From: Aquisphaera giovannonii
Lineage (GTDB): Bacteria > Planctomycetota > Planctomycetia > Isosphaerales > Isosphaeraceae
Assembly (NCBI RefSeq): GCF_008087625.1
Contig: NZ_CP042997.1
Coordinates: 9,362,001-9,426,000 of the forward strand
Reading direction: 5' to 3'
Length of the DNA stretch: 64,000 nt
Shown here in pieces: positions 38,099-46,072 of this stretch (the first letter of the stretch is position 1; every line of letters begins with the position of its first letter). Both the position numbers and the translations under genes were made by a program. The notes under the pieces were generated by a model that had not been told where the DNA came from, did not search any database, and worked only from the letters and a program-made list of their open reading frames with translations.

Positions 38099-38128
38099 CG
38101 GTCGCCACGCGGAGCCGGCTCCCACGGG
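38099..38128. repeat. Solo arm of palindromic family A
   Basis: A 30-bp segment starting CGGTCGCC and ending GGCTCCCACGGG matches the right arm of family A, with an internal variant (ACGC where copy 2 has GGGC). No matching left arm of this variant lies next to it, so it may be a half-element or a remnant. Confidence 0.75.
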
Positions 38129-38170
38129 ACGGCCCGTGTCCTCCGCTCAGGGGAGATGCGGCTTATCCTG

Positions 38171-38554
38171 ATGCGTTTGCGTCGCGTCTTGTACCGGATT
38201 CGCGATCGGCTCATCCTTCGCGTCGACGAGCCCGAGACGCGGTCGTTCAACCGGGCCGAGGCGATCCAGGCTCGCTGGTCGGCCGGGGAGCTCCGGGCGG
38301 CAGATCCCTTCGACACTCTTCGAGCGGCTGGCTCCCACAGCCGCGACGAGGCCGGCGTGATAGCCCCGGCCCGGGGGACACCCGATCCGCGAGCCCAGGG
38401 AAATTGTGGCTGCATCGGGGCCTCTCGGGAGCGGGCGAGCCCCCGCCGTCGAGCGGCGGCGAGGCGGAGCCCTGAGGCCTCCGCGCGGGGCAATCGGGAT
38501 TCCCCTTCGCCCCCACGAAACCGGGCCGGGCGTCCCGGGGACCGTATTGGGTGA
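38171..38554 (+). CDS. Doubtful small ORF
   Basis: The first part reads plausibly (R-V-L-Y-R-I-R-D-R-L-I-L-R-V-D-E-P-E-T-R, then A-I-Q-A-R-W-S-A-G-E-L). AGGGGAG lies near an alternative in-frame ATG at 38156. The second half is Arg/Ser/Pro-rich and looks non-coding. It might be a decayed gene. No family was recognised. Confidence 0.2.
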   Translation: MRLRRVLYRIRDRLILRVDEPETRSFNRAEAIQARWSAGELRAADPFDTLRAAGSHSRDEAGVIAPARGTPDPRAQGNCGCIGASRERASPRRRAAARRSPEASARGNRDSPSPPRNRAGRPGDRIG

Positions 38555-38597
38555 TTCATGCGAAAGTCCGCGCATGGACTTCCCCGGAGACCCACCC

Positions 38598-39014
38598 ATG
38601 GCCACCGCCGCCCAGATCGCCGCCAATCGCCGCAACGCCCAGAAGTCGACCGGCCCCCGTACCAAGGCCGGCAAGGCGCGGAGCAGGCTGAACGGCCTGA
38701 AGCACGGGCTCTGCGTCCGGCATCCCGTGATGCCCGCCCCCTACATGCGCGTCGCCGTCGAGAAGTACCGCAAGGCCGCACTGGCCCGAGGGCTGGAGGT
38801 GCCCCGGGGCCTCACGGCCCTGCTGCAGATGGCCGCGGAGGTCCTGGGCGTCGCCCCCGCGGCCGCCGGCCCGGGGGGCCAGGACGCGACGCCGACGCCG
38901 GCGGGGGCGGGCGCCCTTTCGCGAGGAACGCGACCATCCGAGCCGGCCGAGGATACGGCGGATGGTCCGACGTGGGTTTACGTTGCGACGACGCACGGGC
39001 TCGAGCGGCCGTGA
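38598..39014 (+). CDS. Small hypothetical protein with N-R-R-N-A-Q-K-S-T-G-P motif
   Basis: 138 residues. The ATG at 38598 has GGAG 9 bp upstream. Residues 5-37 contain A-A-N-R-R-N-A-Q-K-S-T-G-P-R-T followed by K-A-R-S-R-L-N-G-L-K-H-G-L. This recurrent motif opens many small planctomycete and proteobacterial hypothetical proteins and suggests nucleic-acid binding by its basic, helical character (inference). The middle is helical; the C-terminal 50 residues are Ala/Gly/Pro-rich and probably disordered. The functional class is unknown. Confidence 0.65.
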   Translation: MATAAQIAANRRNAQKSTGPRTKAGKARSRLNGLKHGLCVRHPVMPAPYMRVAVEKYRKAALARGLEVPRGLTALLQMAAEVLGVAPAAAGPGGQDATPTPAGAGALSRGTRPSEPAEDTADGPTWVYVATTHGLERP

Positions 39015-39276
39015 CGAACAGAGCCAATTCCGCGGCCCCGCCCGCCCCCACGCCCGCGAGCGGCGGGGGGTCGGCGGGACGCCGGGCCGGGGGCGTCGCG
39101 AGGACGCCCGGTCCGGCCCGGAGGGGGTGCGGCCAGTCCCTTCCGGAGGGCGCGGGGGGCCTGTAGGATGAGGGCGATTGCACCGCAGGCGTGCTGCGGA
39201 CGTACGGCCCGATCGACGGCCGTCGGTCGTCCGCTCGGCGGGCCGGCCGGCCCCGCGTCCAGGAGACGTCGTCATC

Positions 39277-42200
39277 ATGGCAGGATCCCTCCCGCTCCGT
39301 CCGAGGCCGGCCGCGTCGCGGCTCGCCCCGTCCCTCGTCGTCGGCCTCGCCCTCGTGGGCCTGTGCCTCGTCCCGTCCGGCGGGCCGATCCGGGCCCAGG
39401 TCTCCGGGCCGGGGGGGCCGGCCGGCGCGATGTCGAAGATGGCCGGCCGGCGGCCGACCGCCGTGGACGAACGGATCAAGTCGCCCCGGGCCATGCAGGT
39501 CTTCCAGCGCGACGCCAACAACCGGGCCACGATCCCCATCGCGTTCGAGGACCCCGACGGCGGGGCGACCGTGGTCTCGGCGACCGTCCTGGGCGGCGGC
39601 ATGGGGGCGCCCGGGTTCAACAACGCCGCGGCCGGCGATCGGACCCGGTTCGAGGACGGCAAGCTCGTGGGCGTGCCGACGGGCGGGCCCTACACCATCC
39701 GGCTCCAGGTGAAGCGGGGGAACAACCAGGAATTCGCCACCGTCGGCCCGGTGTTCGTCGGCGACCTCTGGGTGCTCGCGGGCCAGTCGAACATGGAGGG
39801 CGTCGGCGACCTGGTCGACGTCACCCCGCCGCATGCGTCCGTCATGGCGCTCGGCATGGACGGCAAGTGGGCCCAGGCCGAGGAGCCGCTGCACTGGCTG
39901 GTGGACTCGCCCGACCCGGTCCACTCCGGCGACCCGGCCACGCGCGCCAATCGCTCGGCCGAGCAACACCGGACCCGGGCCAAGGGGGCGGGCCTCGGCC
40001 TCCCCTTCGCCGTCGCCATGGTGGAGGCGACCCGCGTGCCCGTCGGCCTGGTCGCCACCGCCCACGGCGGCACGAGCATGGCCCAGTGGGATCCCGCGAA
40101 GAAGGGCGAGGGGGGCAACAGCCTGTACGGCTCGTTCCTCCGCCAGGTCCAGCTCGCCGGCGGCAAGGTGAAGGGCGTGCTCTGGTACCAGGGCGAGAGC
40201 GACGCCAACCCCCAGGCCGCGAAGGTCTACCACAAGGTCTTCGCCGACTTCATCGCCGCCGTCCGGTCGGACCTGAACCAGCCGGACCTGCCCTTCTACT
40301 TCGTCCAGATCGGCCGGTTCATCATCCCCGGCTCGCCGGATCCGAAGGACTGGAACCTCGTCCAGGATGCCCAGCGGCGGCTCCCCGACCGCGTGCCCAA
40401 CACGGCGGTGATCTCGGTCGTCGACCTCGAGCTCGACGACCTGATCCACGTCGGCACCCAGGGCCTGAAGCGCGCCGGCCAGCGGCTGGCGAGGATCGCC
40501 CTCCGCGAGCAGTTCGGCCAGGTCGGCGCCACGACGCCCACGTTCGATCGCGTGGCGGCGGGCTCGCACAACACGCTGCTGGTCAAGTTCAAGGGCGTGA
40601 ACGTCCAGCCGAACGCCGCGATGAACCGACGCGGCATGGGCGGCATGATGGGCGGCCCCGCGGGCATGGGCGGCATGGGCATGGGCGGCATGGGCATGGG
40701 CGGCATGGGCATGGGCGGCGGTTCCAGCCCCGGCGAGGACGCCGGCGCGGGGCTGCGGCCGGAGCGGCACGTCGGCGGGTTCTCCATCCGCAAGGAGGAC
40801 GGCACGGCCATCCCCCTGATCTTCGAGGCGAAGGTCGGCAAGTCGAACGACTCCGTGGTCCTCAAGCTCACCGGCGCCATCCCGCCGCACTCGTTCCTCT
40901 GGTACGGCTACGGCCACGACCCGTACTGCAACCTGGTGGACGGCCTCGACATGGCGGTCCCCGTCTTCGGCCCGATCGGCCTGGATAACCTGGGCTCCGA
41001 GGCCGAGGCCGCCGCGGCCCCCGCCGCCTCGCCGACGCCCGCCCCCGCGCCGGTGGCGGCTGGCGCGCCGAAGCCCTCGTCCGCGGCCGCGCCCGTCGCC
41101 TCGGCGACGAAGCCCGCCGGGCAGCCGGGCGCGGCCTCGACGGCCGGGCCGATCAAGGTCCTGATCATCACCGGCGACAACTACCACGACTGGAAGGCGA
41201 CGACGGAGTACCTGAAGTCGAAGGTCCTCACGCCGCCGAACTTCGACGTGGACGTCACGGCCACGCCGGCGAAGGACCTGACGGAGTCCAACCTGGCGAA
41301 GTACGACGTCCTGCTCCTCAATTACATGAACACGAACAAGGGCGGGCCGGAGACCCAATGGTCGGACGCCAACAAGCAGGCCTTCCTGGACGCCGTCCGC
41401 GGCGGCAAGGGGCTGGTGAGCTACCACTTCGCCTCGGCCGCGTTCACGAAGCCGAACTGGGCGGAGTTCGAGAAGGCCATCGCCGGCGGCTGGCGGTCGC
41501 AGGGCTTCCACGGCCCGAAGCACGTCTTCACGGTGAAGAAGGCCGGCCCGAAGCACCCGATCTCCGAAGGCCTCCCGGCGGAGTTCGTCCACGCGATCGA
41601 CGAGCTCTACCAGAACTCGGTCATCACCCCCGGCAGCACCGTGCTCGCCACCGCGTACTCCGACCCCAAGAAGCCCCGGGGCACGGGCAAGGATGAGCCC
41701 GTGATCTGGGTGAACACGTACGGCAAGGGCCGGGTCTACGTCAACGCGCTCGGCCACGACGTCGAGGCCATGTCCGACCCGAACTTCGCCGCCTGGCTCC
41801 GCCGCGGCGTCGTCTGGGCGGCGACCGGCGAGGTCCCGCCCGGCCCGGCGCTCGGCGTCGGGGGCGGCCAGCAGGGGGCGGCTAAGGCCGAGCGGCGGAT
41901 CGCGCGGGCCGAGTACATCGACAAGATGAAAGGGGGCTGGATCGGCCAGATGGCGGGCGTCGCCGTCGGCGGGCCTACGGAGTTCCGCTACCAGGGCGAG
42001 ACCGTCCCGGCCGACAAGGTCCCGGCCTGGAAGCCGTCGATGATCAACCAGTACGACCAGGATGACCTCTACGTCGAGATGACCTTCCTGAGGACCCTGG
42101 AGCAGCACGGCCTGGGCGCGACGGCCCGGCAGGCGGGCATCGACTTCGCCAACAGCCGGTACCCGCTCTGGCACGCCAACAAGGCCGGCCGCGACCTGCT

Positions 42201-43077
42201 GAGGAAGGGGATCGCCCCGCCGGACTCCGGCCATCCCGCGCTGAATTCGCACGCCGACGACATCGACTACCAGATCGAGGCCGACTTCTCCGGCCTGATC
42301 GCCCCGGGCCTCCCCAACACGGCGATCGCGCTGGGCGAGACCTTCGGCCGGCTCATGAACGCCGGCGACGGCCTCTACGGCGGCCAGTTCATCGGGGCCA
42401 TGTACGCCGAGGCGTTCTTCGAGGCGGATCCCGAGGCGATCGTCCGGGCGGGCCTCAAGGCCATCCCGCAAGGATCCCAGTACGCCGAGGCCATCCGGGA
42501 CGTCCTCGCCTGGTACAAGGAAAGCCCGGACAACTGGGAGGCGACCTGGCGGAAGGTGGACGCGAAGTATCAGAAGAATCGCGACTACCGGCGCTTCTCG
42601 TGCAGCAAGGACGAGAAGGAGCCGTACAAGTTCAACATCGACGCCAAGCTCAACGGGGCCTACCTCGTGATGGGGATCCTCTACGGCAAGGGGGACCCGG
42701 ACCGGACGATCGTCGTGGCGACGCGGTGCGGCCAGGACTCGGACTGCAACCCCTCGAGCGCCGCGGGCGTCGTATTCACGACGATCGGCTACTCGAAGCT
42801 GCCGAGGAAGTACGTCGAGGGCCTGGACGCGAACACCAAGTTCAACTCCACGCCCTACACGTTCTCCCGGCTGATCGCCGTCTGCGAGGACCTGGCCGAC
42901 CAGGCCGTGAAGGCGGCCGGCGGCCGGATCGAGCGGAGCGCCGACGGGTCCCAGATGTACGTCATCCCCGTGGAGGCCCCGCGGCCGAGCCCGCTCGCCT
43001 CGTGCTGGGAGCCGGGCCCGAAGGCGAACAGCACCTTCAGCGCCCGGGAGAAGGGGCAGATCGTCGAGAAGCCCTGA
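39277..43077 (+). CDS. Secreted trimodular enzyme: sialate O-acetylesterase (SASA) - ThuA - ADP-ribosylglycohydrolase fusion
   Basis: 1266 residues. The start at 39277 has AGGAGA upstream and creates a signal peptide (L-A-P-S-L-V-V-G-L-A-L-V-G-L-C-L). Module 1 (about 60-560) is an SGNH-type sialate O-acetylesterase: A-G-Q-S-N-M-E-G-V near 168, G-G-T-S-M-A-Q-W-D, W-Y-Q-G-E-S-D-A. A Met/Gly repeat near 452-485 interrupts it. An Ala/Pro linker (about 575-623) leads to module 2, a ThuA-like glutamine-amidotransferase-fold domain (about 625-856; I-I-T-G-D-N-Y-H-D-W-K). Module 3 (about 868-1230) is an ADP-ribosylglycohydrolase-like domain with metal-site acidic motifs (Y-D-Q-D-D-L-Y-V-E at its start, T-R-C-G-Q-D-S-D-C-N-P at the end). 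All three recur in polysaccharide-utilising planctomycetes, so a glycan substrate is likelier than ADP-ribosylated protein. Confidence 0.9.
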   Translation: MAGSLPLRPRPAASRLAPSLVVGLALVGLCLVPSGGPIRAQVSGPGGPAGAMSKMAGRRPTAVDERIKSPRAMQVFQRDANNRATIPIAFEDPDGGATVVSATVLGGGMGAPGFNNAAAGDRTRFEDGKLVGVPTGGPYTIRLQVKRGNNQEFATVGPVFVGDLWVLAGQSNMEGVGDLVDVTPPHASVMALGMDGKWAQAEEPLHWLVDSPDPVHSGDPATRANRSAEQHRTRAKGAGLGLPFAVAMVEATRVPVGLVATAHGGTSMAQWDPAKKGEGGNSLYGSFLRQVQLAGGKVKGVLWYQGESDANPQAAKVYHKVFADFIAAVRSDLNQPDLPFYFVQIGRFIIPGSPDPKDWNLVQDAQRRLPDRVPNTAVISVVDLELDDLIHVGTQGLKRAGQRLARIALREQFGQVGATTPTFDRVAAGSHNTLLVKFKGVNVQPNAAMNRRGMGGMMGGPAGMGGMGMGGMGMGGMGMGGGSSPGEDAGAGLRPERHVGGFSIRKEDGTAIPLIFEAKVGKSNDSVVLKLTGAIPPHSFLWYGYGHDPYCNLVDGLDMAVPVFGPIGLDNLGSEAEAAAAPAASPTPAPAPVAAGAPKPSSAAAPVASATKPAGQPGAASTAGPIKVLIITGDNYHDWKATTEYLKSKVLTPPNFDVDVTATPAKDLTESNLAKYDVLLLNYMNTNKGGPETQWSDANKQAFLDAVRGGKGLVSYHFASAAFTKPNWAEFEKAIAGGWRSQGFHGPKHVFTVKKAGPKHPISEGLPAEFVHAIDELYQNSVITPGSTVLATAYSDPKKPRGTGKDEPVIWVNTYGKGRVYVNALGHDVEAMSDPNFAAWLRRGVVWAATGEVPPGPALGVGGGQQGAAKAERRIARAEYIDKMKGGWIGQMAGVAVGGPTEFRYQGETVPADKVPAWKPSMINQYDQDDLYVEMTFLRTLEQHGLGATARQAGIDFANSRYPLWHANKAGRDLLRKGIAPPDSGHPALNSHADDIDYQIEADFSGLIAPGLPNTAIALGETFGRLMNAGDGLYGGQFIGAMYAEAFFEADPEAIVRAGLKAIPQGSQYAEAIRDVLAWYKESPDNWEATWRKVDAKYQKNRDYRRFSCSKDEKEPYKFNIDAKLNGAYLVMGILYGKGDPDRTIVVATRCGQDSDCNPSSAAGVVFTTIGYSKLPRKYVEGLDANTKFNSTPYTFSRLIAVCEDLADQAVKAAGGRIERSADGSQMYVIPVEAPRPSPLASCWEPGPKANSTFSAREKGQIVEKP
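40666..40719 (+). repeat. Tandem 15-bp repeat encoding Met/Gly pentads
   Basis: Three identical 15-bp units (ATGGGCGGCATGGGC) and a partial fourth encode M-G-G-M-G repeats inside the esterase module. Repeat-number change stays in frame. Confidence 0.9.
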
Positions 43078-43113
43078 TGGAGTGATCTCATCCCGGAGGA
43101 CGCCGCCCCCGCC

Positions 43114-43461
43114 ATGCCACCCGCCGGCCAGCGAGACTACAGCAAGGTCCGACTCACGCGGCATGCGATGGAGCGGTTCGTCGAGCGGTTCGAGGCCGAG
43201 CCCGGCTCGGCCGAGCCGCTCCTCCGCGAGGCCCTGGCGCGGACCCGCCGCCTGGGCCGCAACCCCGAGAACGGCGCGATCGCCGTGCTGGCGCTGCACG
43301 CCGGCCGCGTCCTGGTGGCCGTCCTCCAGGACGACGCCTGCCTGACCGTCCTGACCTGGAACCAGTTCGAGCCCCGCCTCCAGGAGTTCGGCCGCCCCCG
43401 CATGCCCCGCAAGTGGGGCCGGATGCTCGGCCGCCTGGAGAAGGAAGCCGACGAAGAGTAA
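43114..43461 (+). CDS. Small hypothetical protein
   Basis: 115 residues starting 36 bp after the trimodular enzyme gene, with GGAGGA about 12 bp upstream. The N-terminal L-T-R-H-A-M-E-R-F-V-E-R-F recalls the T-R-H-A-x-x-R-x-x-E-R start of DUF4258-type small proteins. The next part, A-V-L-A-L-H-A-G-R-V-L-V-A-V-L, looks like the following beta-hairpin, so a distant relation is possible but unproven. It ends 3 bp before palindrome B2, which may serve as its terminator. Confidence 0.6.
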   Translation: MPPAGQRDYSKVRLTRHAMERFVERFEAEPGSAEPLLREALARTRRLGRNPENGAIAVLALHAGRVLVAVLQDDACLTVLTWNQFEPRLQEFGRPRMPRKWGRMLGRLEKEADEE

Positions 43462-43464
43462 GCA

Positions 43465-43611
43465 TCTTTTGTAGGGTGCGTCTCGACGCACCGGACCGGC
43501 TCGGCATCGCGAAGGGCCCGGCCGCCTCACACGGCGGGGCGCGTCACCCGTATCGCCGCATCGTCCTCATGACGCGGCGGTCCGGTGCGTCGAGACGCAC
43601 CCTACAAAAGA
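43465..43611. repeat. Palindromic element, family B copy 2 (34-bp perfect arms)
   Basis: Arms 43465-43498 and 43578-43611 are exact reverse complements with a 79-bp loop homologous to that of copy 1 at 28616-28755. It lies between convergent genes, 3 bp past the plus-strand stop. Confidence 0.95.
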
Positions 43612-43663
43612 GGCTTACACATCGAGGGCTTGCCCGAGGGCCGGGGCAATCCGCGGGGGCTCC

Positions 43664-45247
43664 TCACGCGTTCACGGGGAGCAGTTCGGAGAGGGCCTCC
43701 TGGACCTGCTTGAGCTTGATGGGCTTGCAGAGGACGCGGCTGCGGCAGCCCTCCGGGAGCTTGTCCTTGAGGGCCGCCTGGCGGGGCCCCAGGAGCAGGA
43801 GGAGGACGAGGGAGGTGCCGTCCTCCTCGGCCCGGTCCTGCATGTCGGCGACGGCGTCCATGCCCTGGGGGCCGATGCCGTCGGCGTCGAACAGGACCGC
43901 GTCGGTGGGGGCCTCGCGGTACCGCTCGGCGGCGCGCTCGGGGTCGCCGACGATCAGGGCGCGGTAGCCCAGCTTGGAGAGGTTCTTCCGCAGGGCGTCC
44001 TGGATCTCGGCCTGGGTCTCGACGCAGAGCACCGTGCGGGCGGAGCCCTTGATCGCCCTCTGGGCCGTCGAGGACCCCGAGCCCCCCTCCGGCTCCGCCC
44101 CGTCGGCGCCCCCGGCCCCGGCCCCGGCCTCCGGGGCCATCTCGATGAGGTCGGTGGGGGACAGGAAGACGTCGTCGTAGGAGATCGCCGGGCCCTCGTA
44201 CTTGCGGGCGAACTCGCGGGCCTCGGCCGCGGCGGGGTCGATGCTCGCCTCGTACTCCTCCAGCGCGGCGACGACCTCGCGCATGCCCTGGTACCGGGCC
44301 TTCACGTCGACCTTCATCATCCGGTCGACGATCGCCGCGAGGGGCTCCGGCGGGGCATACGGGTGGTCGCCGATCGGCTTGATGTTGCCGAAGGACCGCT
44401 TGAGCATCTTCTTGAGGGGATCCTTGCTCTCGGAGTCCTCCAGCGGGACCTGGCCGGTGAGCATGTGGTAGAAGACGCAGCCCAGGAAGTAGATGTCCGA
44501 GCGGGGGTCGCCCTTGGGGCTGTTGCAGCTCCGCTCCAGGGCGGAGTAGTCCACCGTGCGCTGGCTCGTCACGCCGTGCTTCGAGTCGTCCCCCTCGATG
44601 GTGGCCAGGCCGAAGTCCACGAGCTTGGCCTGACCGGAGTTGGAGATCAGGACGTTGGTGGCCTTGAGGTCGCGGTGGGTGACGCCCTGGTCGTGGGAGT
44701 ACTCCAGCCCCCTGGCCAGGCCGAGCATCAGCGGGAGCGCCTTGTCGGCGCCGATGCGGGTGCGGCTGCGGAGCAGCTCGCGGAGGTTCATCCCCTCCAC
44801 GAACTCCATGATGATGAAGTGGCGGTTCTCCTGCTGCCCCTGGTCGAGGATCCGGACGATGTTCTCGTGGCGGAGCCGCATGCCGGCCTCCGCCTCCTTG
44901 TGGAAGCGGGCGACGGCCTCCGGGATGTTCGCCAGGCGGTTCCGCAGCGCCTTGATGGCCACCGGGGCGCCGCTGTCGTTCTGGCTGCCCCGGTAGACGC
45001 GGGCGAAGGTCCCCTCGGCGAGGAAGAACATCGCCCGGTAGTTGCCGTAGAAGAAGCTCAGCGCGTCGTTCTTCTTGATCCGCTCGAGCTGCCAGCTCGT
45101 GAGCCAGCCCTTGCGGAGCAGGACGCGGATCAGGGCCTCCGGGGAGCCGTCGTCGGCCTCGGCCCGGGCCTCGCGGAGCTGGTCGCGGCTGATCAGCCCG
45201 ATGAGGTCTAACTGGTCCACGACCGATGCGAGCTCGAGTTCCGCCAT
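43664..45247 (-). CDS. Ser/Thr protein kinase fused to a C-terminal receiver-like domain
   Basis: 527 residues from the ATG at 45247 (M-A-E-L-E-L-A-S); a start at 45328 would add 27. A helical N-terminal region (about 1-45, Q-L-D-L-I-G-L-I-S) precedes a complete kinase domain: A-E-G-T-F-A-R-V-Y, V-A-I-K-A-L, T-H-R-D-L-K-A-T-N and V-D-F-G-L-A. After a Gly/Ala linker comes a CheY-like domain (about 404-527). Its phosphoacceptor candidate is D in L-F-D-A-D-G and its conserved Lys is in L-C-K-P-I-K. The N-terminal acidic pair reads V-E-T instead of D-D, so phosphoryl transfer may be impaired. No transmembrane helix is seen; the protein should be cytoplasmic. Confidence 0.9.
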   Translation of the reverse strand: MAELELASVVDQLDLIGLISRDQLREARAEADDGSPEALIRVLLRKGWLTSWQLERIKKNDALSFFYGNYRAMFFLAEGTFARVYRGSQNDSGAPVAIKALRNRLANIPEAVARFHKEAEAGMRLRHENIVRILDQGQQENRHFIIMEFVEGMNLRELLRSRTRIGADKALPLMLGLARGLEYSHDQGVTHRDLKATNVLISNSGQAKLVDFGLATIEGDDSKHGVTSQRTVDYSALERSCNSPKGDPRSDIYFLGCVFYHMLTGQVPLEDSESKDPLKKMLKRSFGNIKPIGDHPYAPPEPLAAIVDRMMKVDVKARYQGMREVVAALEEYEASIDPAAAEAREFARKYEGPAISYDDVFLSPTDLIEMAPEAGAGAGGADGAEPEGGSGSSTAQRAIKGSARTVLCVETQAEIQDALRKNLSKLGYRALIVGDPERAAERYREAPTDAVLFDADGIGPQGMDAVADMQDRAEEDGTSLVLLLLLGPRQAALKDKLPEGCRSRVLCKPIKLKQVQEALSELLPVNA

Positions 45248-45446
45248 GGCACGCTGGTCCTGTTCCTCGGGGAACCGGGGGGCCAAGCCGTCGGGCATCC
45301 GTACCCGACCCGCGTGGGCGGACGCCATCCGGGGGGACGCCCCAGTCTAACGGATACCGGCTGCCCGGGGCCACCACGCCGGGCCCGACCCCATCGGAAG
45401 TCTACGGGCCGTGCCCGTCGCGGTGACGGCCCGCCCGGAAGTTGCC

Positions 45447-45498
45447 CCCGGGCAACGGGAAGATCCCCCCCGGTGATCCCGGGCAACGGGAAAATCCC
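45447..45498 (+). promoter_or_regulatory. Candidate operator: 21-bp direct repeat spaced by 31 bp
   Basis: 45447-45467 and 45478-45498 share CCCGGGCAACGGGAA-x-ATCCC with one mismatch. Start-to-start distance is 31 bp, about three helical turns, so both copies face the same side of the DNA. Confidence 0.55.
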
Positions 45499-45513
45499 GA
45501 AGAAAATTCGAGT

Positions 45514-45532
45514 GTGACATCCTGCCTGTCAC
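45514..45532. promoter_or_regulatory. Candidate operator: GTGACA-N7-TGTCAC
   Basis: Perfect 6-bp inverted repeat with a 7-bp spacer in the divergent promoter region, 156 bp before the start at 45688. It has the look of a dimeric regulator site; the regulator is unknown. Confidence 0.45.
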
Positions 45533-45687
45533 CGGCGCGAGTTAGGTTGCTGTCGTGGGGCCTGGCGAAGACGCTCTCCCCGCCGGAGACGGCCTCACGG
45601 GGTGCCGCCGCCGAAGGACGAGATCCTCTCCAAGGCATGGCCCGACGGTCCAGACGATCCGAGTCGGAGCAACGAGGAGTTCCCAGG

Positions 45688-46053
45688 ATGTACCAGGTCA
45701 AGGCCGAAGCCGGCGTCGCGTCCGCCACCTCCACCGCCACCGCGTCCCGGGGGACGACGCCCGCATGCCCCGAATGGACCGACCGCCGCGCCACCGACCA
45801 GGCCTCGCGGGCGGCCCGGGCCCGGCAGGCGAGCGGGCGCCGGCGGTTCGTCGACCCGACGACGTGCGAACGCGACTACAACGACGCCGAGATGGAGTTC
45901 ATGATGGCGATGAACGAGTACAAGAAAGCGTCGGGCCGGATGTTCCCGACCTGGAGCGAGGTCCTGGAGGTGCTCCGCTCCCTCGGCTACGAGAAGGTCG
46001 CCCCCCACATCCCCGCGGCCGAGGCGTCCCGCCGGACGGCCGCGTCCGCCTGA
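45688..46053 (+). CDS. Small conserved hypothetical protein
   Basis: 121 residues; GAGGAG lies 8 bp before the ATG. The first 45 residues are Ala/Thr/Ser/Arg-rich and likely disordered. The C-terminal part (about 50-110) is well ordered in appearance: [12 protein letters not shown], then [10 protein letters not shown], then [16 protein letters not shown]. It resembles small planctomycete proteins of unknown function. It is convergent with the P-type ATPase gene, with only 19 bp between the stops. Confidence 0.75.
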   Translation: MYQVKAEAGVASATSTATASRGTTPACPEWTDRRATDQASRAARARQASGRRRFVDPTTCERDYNDAEMEFMMAMNEYKKASGRMFPTWSEVLEVLRSLGYEKVAPHIPAAEASRRTAASA

Positions 46054-46072
46054 TCGGCCCCGCGGCGCGGGG

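Larger units (their letters stand above)
37262..38597. other. Repeat-rich intergenic region without confident genes
   Basis: 1336 bp, the longest gene-poor stretch here. It contains the hairpin at 37679-37703, palindrome A2 at 37966-38055 and an extra solo arm at 38099-38128. Open frames cross the repeats on both strands but lack ribosome sites and normal codon use. One weak candidate gene at 38171 is listed separately. Confidence 0.6.
45248..45687. other. Intergenic, divergent regulatory region
   Basis: 440 bp between the divergent kinase-receiver gene and a small conserved gene. No gene was seen. It carries phased direct repeats and an inverted repeat, listed separately. Confidence 0.6.

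Noticed and set aside
37511-38125. Minus-strand ORF through the repeat-rich region
   Set aside because: It runs through both arms of a palindrome, has no ribosome site, and reads as Arg/Pro/Gly-rich low complexity.
38812-43530. Minus-strand ORF of about 1570 codons opposite the trimodular enzyme
   Set aside because: The His/Ala repeats and Arg/Gly content come from the antisense of the Met/Gly repeat and linker. The plus strand has signal peptide, ribosome site and three domains.
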